Of a stretch of 13,855 bases of DNA, positions 8,741 through 13,855 are shown in pieces (position 1 is the first letter of the stretch; the number at the start of each line of letters is the position of its first letter). The DNA lies in the NCBI GenBank assembly GCA_004151065.3, contig NWUY0300019234.1:32521-46375 (forward strand), given 5' to 3'. The notes beneath the pieces are model-generated. The model had not been told where the DNA came from. It searched no databases and saw only the letters and a program-made list of their open reading frames with translations. Origin of the DNA: Larix sibirica (taxonomy: Eukaryota > Streptophyta > Pinopsida > Pinales > Pinaceae). Made by a program: the position numbers and the translations under genes.

Positions 8741-9780
8741 AGGATCCTACTGTTTTCTTAATATTTTCTAGTAGCCATAACCAATCCTCAATTATGTCAT
8801 CATTTGCTTTGAGCATGAAACCCAGGTACTTAAAACAAGATTCAGAGCCTTCTTTTGTGAAAGGAAGATGCCCGAGTATGTTTTGCTTCATAATATCAGA
8901 AACATTAAAGAAAATAATAGTAGACTTCCCCATGTTGACCTCCATACCCGTTGATGAGGAGAATAAATTTAGTATTATTTCCAACATCTTAGCTTCCCTA
9001 ATAGTTGTCCTTCCAAAGACGAGAATGTCATCAACAAATAGGATATGTGAAATAGAAAAATCCTTTGTGATATTACCCCTTGAATATTCCCCAAATTCCT
9101 TTCATGTGAGATGTTCCTACTCAATGCTTCAACAATGACAAGGAGAAGTAGTGGAGAGAGGGGCATCCCTGGTGCAGTCCTCTAGTCAAGTGGAAGAAAG
9201 GTGTAGAGGATCCATTGTTTAGTACAACATATGATACTCGTTTGGTACATGCTTCAATCTAATTTATAAATGGACAAGGAAAACCGACTTGGGTGCGGAT
9301 CAGGAGCATGTATAACAAATTAACCTTATCAAATTTTTTGGTAAGGTTAATATTCATCATGAATGTAGGGGGAGTAGAGGATTTGACATAATGAATGGTT
9401 TCCTGAGCCAAACCTATAGCATCATGGATGTTCCTTTGATCTAAGAAGTCAAATTGGTTTGAGGACATACAGTTTGAGAGGATGGGCTTGATACGACCTG
9501 CTATAATCTTGGAGATGACCTTATATATACAATTGTAGAGGGTTATAGTTTTGTAGTGGTCAAAACTCGAAGGGAGATATGATTTAGGGATGTTTGCTAT
9601 GAATGTGGAACTGAAAGGTAGATGGACCATACCTGAAAATCTTTATTCTTCTACTACAACAATGATCTCATCACCAATCAGATCCTAGAAACCAATGTAG
9701 AACTCAACATTCCATCCATTCAGACCAAGGGATTTTCCATGTTGAAAGGATTGGAGAACCCAATGAACATCCTCCTTTGA
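8739..9780 (-). pseudogene. LINE B reverse transcriptase palm/fingers
   Basis: In minus-strand order: QHGKSLGLNGWNVEFYIGF (from the SPGPDG..EF segment), then AGRIKPILSNCMSSNQFDFL and DQRNIHDAIGLAQETIHYVK, then motif A as MMNINLTKKFDKV. The catalytic Asp of the usual LDLxKAFD is Asn here (codon 9346-9348). After a frameshift come PLSPLLLLVIVEALSRNISH (motif B side, about 9165-9107), then ISHILFVDDILVFGRTTI with FVDD at 9027-9038, then MLEIILNLFSSSTGMEVNMG, KSTIIFFN and FKYLGFMLKANDD. This enzyme would copy the LINE RNA at a nicked target. Catalytic loss, stops and frameshifts make it dead. Confidence 0.88.
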
Positions 9781-10056
9781 GACCTCATCCATAAGAGTGT
9801 CAACTTGAATAGGATCTACCCATTTGTTGAAGAAGGAGGCTGAAGTAAATATATCCGTAATGTTCTATTTTTTGGGTTTGTGAAAAGGTTTGAGTAGTGA
9901 TGAACAACTGCTGCAGAGATTGATTTGAAATCTAACATTCTTCTCCTCTTTGATTTTTGACTTTCCAAATTGTGCTGGAAGCTCTTCTTCCCTTTGATTA
10001 TTTATGGAAAAAAACTGTGTTGTTATCCCCTTGATCCAGCCAAAGGGCTATGCTCT
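9781..10056 (-). pseudogene. LINE B endonuclease-RT linker remnant
   Basis: The minus strand reads EAKWKMKSIALWLDQGDNNT and VFFHK, stop, SKGRRASSTIWKVKNQRGEE, stop. It matches the family pattern W..KSR..WL..GD.NT.FFH that links endonuclease and RT in plant LINEs. Downstream, KWVDPIQVDTLMDEVSKEDV and HWVLQSFQHGKS leads into the RT. Several frameshifts separate these pieces. Confidence 0.75.
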
Positions 10057-10605
10057 TCATCTTCCACTTTGCCTCTTACCATGCATGTATAAAGAGTTGA
10101 CATACATTTCTAGCTGATTTTTAATTCCCATTAATTCTTGTTCCTCATTAGTGAAAGTTTCTTTGATCCAAGATTTTTTTAGCCCCTTGATCTTGAGCAC
10201 ATTTGTTTGCAATATTTTCATACCTGATTCCCATGAGTTGATGTCAAACTGAACCCAATTCCTGGTAACTAGGTCTTGAAAGGATTCATAGGTGAGCCAA
10301 TGAGGATTAAACTTGAATGGTGAAGGGGGCTTGTTAGAAGGGAGTGGAAGTTCGAGGAGAATTGGAAGATGGTCAGAAGTGGCAACTTTTAAGATGGACG
10401 ATCGATAAGCATTTAAGGAGAGTAGAAGAGATTCTTTAAGGAGGAATCTATCTAGTCTTTTTGTGATGAGATGAAATCAATTCCTTTTATTTGACCATGT
10501 ATGTCGTATTGGAGTAGGCTCTATATCAACCAACAGGTTGTCAGAGAGAAGGATAGAGAAGTAGTCAGCTAATGGGTCCTTTTCTAACATAGTTACCTCT
10601 GAATT
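10057..10605 (-). pseudogene. LINE B endonuclease, C-terminal part
   Basis: A single minus-strand frame of about 180 codons with one internal TGA (10477-10479) and a terminal TGA (10057-10059). It reads DPLADYFSILLSDNLLVDIE, PTPIRHTWSNKRN, stop, FHLITKRLDRFLLKES, and VATSDHLPILLELPLP. TWSNKR, RLDRFL and the catalytic SDH (10369-10377) are the C-terminal signatures of the apurinic-like (exo/endo/phosphatase fold) endonuclease that nicks the target DNA. The tail contains FNPHWLTYESFQDLVTRNW, a typical LINE linker. It lies one frame off the N-terminal half, so a frameshift is at about 10605. Confidence 0.85.
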
Positions 10606-11075
10606 TGGATAAATGAATAGTAATATTTAGATCGCCTCCTAATATGAGATTTGGTCAGGATAAAACATGGGCTAGGTGAGGATTACCCCAAAAAGCTTTT
10701 CGGTCTTGAGAAGGAGCATAGATGTTTAATATATTCACTGAAAGGTTTAAATATTTTGAAAAACAAGAAGCCATGGTGTACTTGGTCTTACTTAGTAAAT
10801 AATGGAGGCTGGGGGATGAATCCCATGCGATTGTCAGGCCCCCAGTCGTAGTGATAAAGGACCAATCAGGGAATTTTTTTTTAAGCTCTTCAAAGACTGT
10901 TATGTTGGGATAATAGTCTCTTGGATGTAGATAACTGATGGGCGATGGTATCGGATCAATTGTTTGATGGAGCGTTGCTTCGAGGCCGCCCCGATGCTTC
11001 TTATATTGTAGGAGAAAATGATAATTTCTTACCCTTTTAGGGTCTGTACTACTAAGGGCTTGTTGCAGTTGCAAC
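10606..11075 (-). pseudogene. LINE B endonuclease, N-terminal part
   Basis: The minus strand reads FPDWSFITTTGGLTIAWDSS, NLSVNILNIYAPSQDRKAFW, a TGA stop (10655-10657) and, in the same frame, NLILGGDLNITI (GGDLN at 10625-10639). GG-L-I-WD, N(I/V)Y.P and GGDFN/GGDLN are successive conserved stretches of the LINE endonuclease, the last holding metal-binding Asp and Asn. The usual start (NWRG.. and the QE catalytic Glu) is not seen. The first ~75 residues (QLQQALSSTDPKRV and on) do not resemble the family, so the element is 5'-truncated or rearranged near 10900-11075. Confidence 0.8.
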
Positions 11076-11229
11076 CTCCTTCCCCATTATTTATTTTAGA
11101 AATGATGGGGGGGGCAATCCTTGGTTTTTTCGACCTTAGGATTTTTTTGTTTTGTTTCCCTTAGACTTAGCCAAATATTTTCTCAAAAAATTGACCTCAA
11201 TGAGAAAGAGAAACACTTAAAATTTTCAA
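11076..11229. other. Non-coding spacer left of the CpG-dense block
   Basis: This holds a G8-9 homopolymer (about 11105-11113) and several T-rich runs. No coding similarity continues LINE B and no LINE A 5' sequence appears here. Confidence 0.5.
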
Positions 11230-11690
11230 GTTTTTTATGTTTCGGCGAAATTTGTTGAGTTTTTGTGTTTCAGTGAGTTTTGTCGAGTTCACCGACACAT
11301 TGGCCTTTCTTCTTGAATTCACCAATGTTTCAGTGGATTGTCTCCTAAGCCCCAGAATGTCGGCCGAATCGAAAAATTTCTCCTAAACAGTTCAACGAAT
11401 CTCGTGTAATTTTGTCGATATAGCGATAGGTGTTCCCGTCGGTGAAATTCGCTCAACCACGTCGAAACTTTTCGGAAAGATTCGTCCATATTCACTGAAA
11501 TGATTCGGCACAGATCCTTCAAATCATCGACGTAACTCATCCCTGACCGCCAAAACGAATGAGAAGTTGGATTTTCGATGATACTTGTTTTAACCCACCG
11601 AAACGCTTCAACGAGACTCATCTAGATCCGCTAAAATGCTTCAGCGTAACTCTTTCAAAATTGCCGAAAACACTTGTTTGCATTCATTTA
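11230..11690. repeat. CpG-dense block of degenerate repeats upstream of a TATA box
   Basis: CG dinucleotides occur about 4-6 times per 60 bases, against 0-1 in the LINE region. Related words recur, for example TTCAACGAATCTC (11391), ATCGACGTAACTC (11526), TTCAACGAGACTC (11607) and TTCAGCGTAACTC (11640). The last two are 33 bases apart within neighbouring units starting at CCGAAACGC and CCGCTAAAATGC. Position just upstream of 11736 suggests promoter or LTR U3 repeats. A 100-codon minus-strand open frame here (11319-11621) resembles nothing and is likely a by-product of few TA-containing stops. Confidence 0.6.
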
Positions 11691-11735
11691 AAACTCGTTG
11701 TTTGATTAAAGGGTAAAGGGGGTAATTTTTTGGTT

Positions 11736-11744
11736 TATAAATAG
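11736..11744 (+). promoter_or_regulatory. TATA box (TATAAATAG)
   Basis: A consensus plant TATA box directly after the CpG-dense repeats. A transcription start would be expected about 25-35 bases downstream, around 11766-11775, in a pyrimidine-rich stretch. A leader of about 75 bases would then precede the ATG at 11845. It could serve a Pol II gene or an LTR element. Confidence 0.6.
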
Positions 11745-11844
11745 TCTTCTCCCCTCTTTTTTACCCACTATTACACTGTCACTTTTACGACATCCACTTT
11801 GTGAACCCTACCCTTCACACAGAACCACTTGGACGGAGTGGAGC

Positions 11845-11907
11845 ATGGTCAACGCTCGGCTACTACCATCCATCCCCGTCCTCTTCCACCTGTCGACAAA
11901 CCACCGA
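11845..11907 (+). pseudogene. Possible first coding exon (low confidence)
   Basis: ATG at 11845 opens 21 codons (MVNARLLPSIPVLFHLSTNH plus Arg) that run into CCGA|GTAAGTAC, a good plant 5' splice donor at 11908. The alternative +1 frame from about 11859 is proline-rich (HPRPLPPVDKPPS) and just as plausible if a base was lost. I know no homolog. Support comes from position after the TATA box and from the donor site. No acceptor can be assigned with confidence, since the CAG at 12807-12809 reads better as coding sequence. Confidence 0.3.
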
Positions 11908-12577
11908 GTAAGTACATTAGCCTCACATGAATCCATGCTTTATCTCACGAATGAGCTTGCATTTTTTGTTTAAGGGATAGTAAACCCTATTCGTCATCAT
12001 AAGGCATTGGTTGTTGAGCCAGTGGAGTTGTGCTTTTGTCTTTCGATACTTATGTAGAATAGAGGGAAACCATACGAGCTTTAAACCTCACCCTCTCCTA
12101 TGCTTTCTCAGGCCTGTCTGCAGTAAGGGGATAAACCCTAGTTTCTAACTCACCCATCACCCTTTTGAGAAGGGTCAACCTCACCCGTGTTTCTTGATTT
12201 TCCTTTAAATATGGGCGACCATTACTCCCCATCACGACGAAAAGGTTAACCCTACTCGAGGTGGGGAGGTTTTGATGACTCCATTGTTTGGCCAGGTTTC
12301 TAGAAAGCTAGGAGGATTTCAGTCTCCTCCATAAACTTATTCACCTAAGATCCATTGCCCTCTGGTGGCCAAAATCATTGACGGGAGGCTTCTAGGGTTT
12401 TAAGTTTTGAAACTCTCGTTTAGCCAAATGTTGAAGATCTGACTACCTGTGTATTTATATCTTTCCAAATGTTTTTGGAGCTAAAATGCCTAATCATCAT
12501 CTAAGACCTCTAACATGAAGGGAGTTTCTTAAGACTATTGTTATTTTCATTTTCGATTGCATTATTTCAAGCTGCAT
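11908..12577 (+). other. Putative intron/leader between exon 1 and the main coding remnant
   Basis: About 670 bases without a sustained frame. It contains several in-frame stops in all plus frames, and T-rich stretches toward 12540-12580 that could precede an acceptor. Fragments such as LVAKIIDGRLLGF (about 12365-12402) look protein-like but I cannot tie them to a family. If exon 1 is real, this is the intron. Otherwise it is decayed coding or untranslated sequence. Confidence 0.35.
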
Positions 12578-13307
12578 TGAACCCCGTTGCTTTACTACAT
12601 CACAATGCGGGCTAGAATATTCAACTGGGTAGATATTATTTCTGCAAATATGGAAGAAGCTATTAAAAGAGCACAAAATGGAATTCTTGCGAACAAAGCG
12701 GAATTCCACATGTCTTCATAACTATTGCATTGCATATGCATCCTCCATCAATTTAGGCATGGGTTGGTAATGGAACCCTAATGAACCACCCATACATGTG
12801 TTTTTCCAGGTACTATGGGCACATAAATACGCTAGCCACTACAAGTAGATTTGCGAGGAATTCATTATTCCCTTGTACAAGATCATCCGTGGCAAGACAC
12901 CGAACTGCATGTATGATGATGCTATTAGAACAATGACCTAGCCAGGGGATTGGTACCTAATAGACGAAGGTACTTATTTGCGTATCTATGGAGGATCTAA
13001 ATCCCCATATGTTTACCCCAAGTATATCACAAATTACATGGTTCTTAAGGAAATCGTGAGGCAAACCTTCATAAATGGTTTTGGACATCTCTTGAATAAT
13101 AATAACAAGGCATCATGGCCTCCTCTACTTATAATAGTTGGGGCATACAAGATGTCTAAGGAGAAGGAGGTGACCGACATTAGGGGAATTTTGAGGTCTA
13201 AAATGGGCCTCCTAAGAGATATAATAAAATATTACAAGNTCATTATCTTTCCCAAGGAAAAGCATGGATTCAAACACGTAAAATTCATTATTGTTTTGTT
13301 ATATTAA
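12578..13307 (+). pseudogene. Decayed coding sequence of an unrecognised, probably multi-copy plant protein
   Basis: Frame 1 piece (12578-12760): LLYYITMRARIFNWVDIISA, NMEEAIKRAQNGILANKAEF, HMSS, TAA stop (12719-12721), LLHCICILHQF. A frameshift at about 12740-12765 leads to frame 2 (to 13307): WNPNEPPIHVFFQVLWAHKY, ASHYK, TAG (12846-12848), ICEEFIIPLYKIIRGKTPNC, MYDDAIRTMT, TAG (12939-12941), PGDWYLIDEGTYLRIYGGSK, SPYVYPKYITNYMVLKEIVR, QTFINGFGHLL, ASWPPLLIIVGAYKMS, and FPKEKHGFKHVKFI up to TAA. Residue make-up (WVD, WAHKY, GDWY, GTYLRIYG, WPPL) is that of a folded protein and not random. Two of the three stops look like single-base changes (Tyr to TAA, Gln or Glu to TAG). From memory it resembles a large family of conifer hypothetical proteins, but I could not check this. 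No catalytic motif is recognised. An N base (13239) makes one residue unknown. Confidence 0.6.
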
Positions 13308-13390
13308 TGCTTAAGATTGTCCGTGTTTATGGATTTTATTCCTAATTGTGCTGACTTGTGATGGATTGATGACAAGTGATTTGAGACCAC

Positions 13391-13594
13391 ATGGAATTAT
13401 GGTATATAATCTTGCTAATACACGTGGATAAAGAAGCACTTGAATACAATTGCTATCTTCAGGGATCGTTTCAGGTTGTTGCTGAAACAGCTCAAGTTGT
13501 CCTCCCATGCGGCCAATTGAAACTCGTTGGGCGTTGGATCAGTTCAAGCTATGAGAGCATAGATGACTATGAGATACTTTTCATTTCGATGTAA
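13391..13594 (+). pseudogene. Possible C-terminal coding remnant of the same unit (low confidence)
   Basis: One open plus frame reads LEYNCYLQGSFQVVAETAQV, VLPCGQLKLVGRWISSSYES, IDDYE before TAA. The part from about 13438 looks protein-like (SFQVVAE, LPCG, GRWISSSYES) while the start of the frame does not. It may be the last exon or the tail of the 12578-13307 protein after a frameshift. No family is recognised. Confidence 0.3.
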
Positions 13595-13638
13595 TAATTA
13601 TTGTAACTGTTTCTATTTTTGAATTGTATAATCGGAAG

Positions 13639-13661
13639 CCTGAAGATCTCCGATCTTCAGG
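13639..13661. repeat. Perfect 10-bp hairpin with 3-base loop
   Basis: CCTGAAGATC, TCC, GATCTTCAGG form an exact inverted repeat able to fold as a stem-loop in DNA or RNA. It lies about 45 bases after the last coding-like stretch, where a 3' UTR or terminator-proximal region would be. CTTCAGG also occurs at 13458-13464, upstream in the 13391-13594 remnant. Confidence 0.85.
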
Positions 13662-13855
13662 GATGCCTGAATTAAAGGAACTTGAACTGTCTTGTATAAG
13701 TATATATGGGAAGACGAGATCATTGAAAAGGTTAGGATTATTTTGGGAGAACTCGTGAGAAGAGTGAAGAACTTTGTAATTGAGATTCATTATTAATGAA
13801 AGAAGCAACATTTTCCTGGTTATTGTGTGTTGAGTTTTGGTAGCCTCTAGCGGCA
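13662..13855 (+). other. AT-rich 3' flank with a poly(A)-signal-like sequence
   Basis: No coding frame. It includes ATTATTAATGAAAGAAGC (about 13788-13805), resembling a plant near-upstream polyadenylation element, followed by TTTTCCTGGTTATTGTGTGT, a U/GU-rich stretch as found after cleavage sites. It could be the transcript end of the unit driven from 11736. The window ends here. Confidence 0.35.

Larger units (their letters stand above)
5649..11075 (-). mobile_element. LINE B: near full-length, decayed non-LTR retrotransposon
   Basis: All ORF2 domains of a plant LINE can be followed in order on the minus strand: endonuclease (11075-10057), linker, RT (about 9780-8739), thumb/connection (8740-7975), zinc domain (7955-7398), RNase H N-half (7399-7205), RNase H C-half (6144-6020), then a 3' region (6019-5649). 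A separate insertion of 1060 bp splits the RNase H. ORF1 and the first residues of the endonuclease are not seen. Numerous stops and frameshifts and the loss of a catalytic Asp make it inactive. The motif spelling differs from LINE A, so this is a different family or subfamily. No flanking target-site duplication was found. Confidence 0.87.

Noticed and set aside
8794-9138. 114-codon plus-strand open frame
   Set aside because: It is antisense to the RT segment containing FVDD and FKYLGF; it has no features of its own.
11319-11621. 100-codon minus-strand open frame in the CpG-dense block
   Set aside because: The residues follow the underlying DNA repeats and resemble no protein; upstream position relative to the TATA box argues for regulatory DNA.
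12801-12812. TTTTTCCAG as a 3' splice acceptor before the main coding remnant
   Set aside because: The frame continues through it (HVFFQVLWAHKY), so the CAG is better read as a Gln codon.

Overview
The window looks like nuclear DNA of a seed plant with a large, repeat-rich genome. It is AT-rich, has almost no intact open frames, and is packed with decayed retroelements. The style of the LINE proteins (endonuclease, reverse transcriptase, CxxC zinc domain, RNase H ending in a HxxREFN-type motif) and of one unrecognised coding remnant at 12.6-13.3 kb makes me lean to a gymnosperm, probably a conifer. That lean is recall-based inference, not a database result. I see no intact gene, no rRNA or tRNA gene, no CRISPR array and no bacterial feature.

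Layout: 1-600 is AT-rich filler with a (TA)n tract. About 600-3655 (minus strand) is LINE A, a 5'-truncated non-LTR retrotransposon with reverse transcriptase (RT), zinc-finger and RNase H remnants. About 5649-11075 (minus strand) is LINE B, a nearly full-length decayed LINE whose domains can be followed in order: endonuclease, linker, RT, thumb/connection, zinc domain, RNase H. LINE B is split inside its RNase H domain by a 1.06-kb insertion (6145-7204) bounded by TGTTGGA...TCTAACA, most simply a solo LTR. Its RNase H continues on the far side at 6144-6020.

A segment of about 2 kb is present twice in tandem (2229-4195 and 4197-6203). Each copy runs from the LINE A RT, across the LINE A/LINE B junction, through the end of LINE B and into the first ~59 bases of the solo LTR. 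Both copies share the same stop codon in RT motif A, so the element was dead before it was duplicated. A single N (4196) sits exactly on the junction between copies, so a misjoin in the assembly has to be excluded.

From about 11.1 kb the character changes. A CpG-dense block with degenerate repeats (11230-11690) is followed by a clean TATA box (11736), a short leader, a possible first exon, and, from about 12.58 to 13.31 kb on the plus strand, a coding remnant whose reading frame can be followed through several stops and one frameshift. It belongs to no family I can name. A further coding-like stretch and a 10-bp hairpin follow. This right-hand unit could be a decayed gene of an expanded family or the body of another retroelement.
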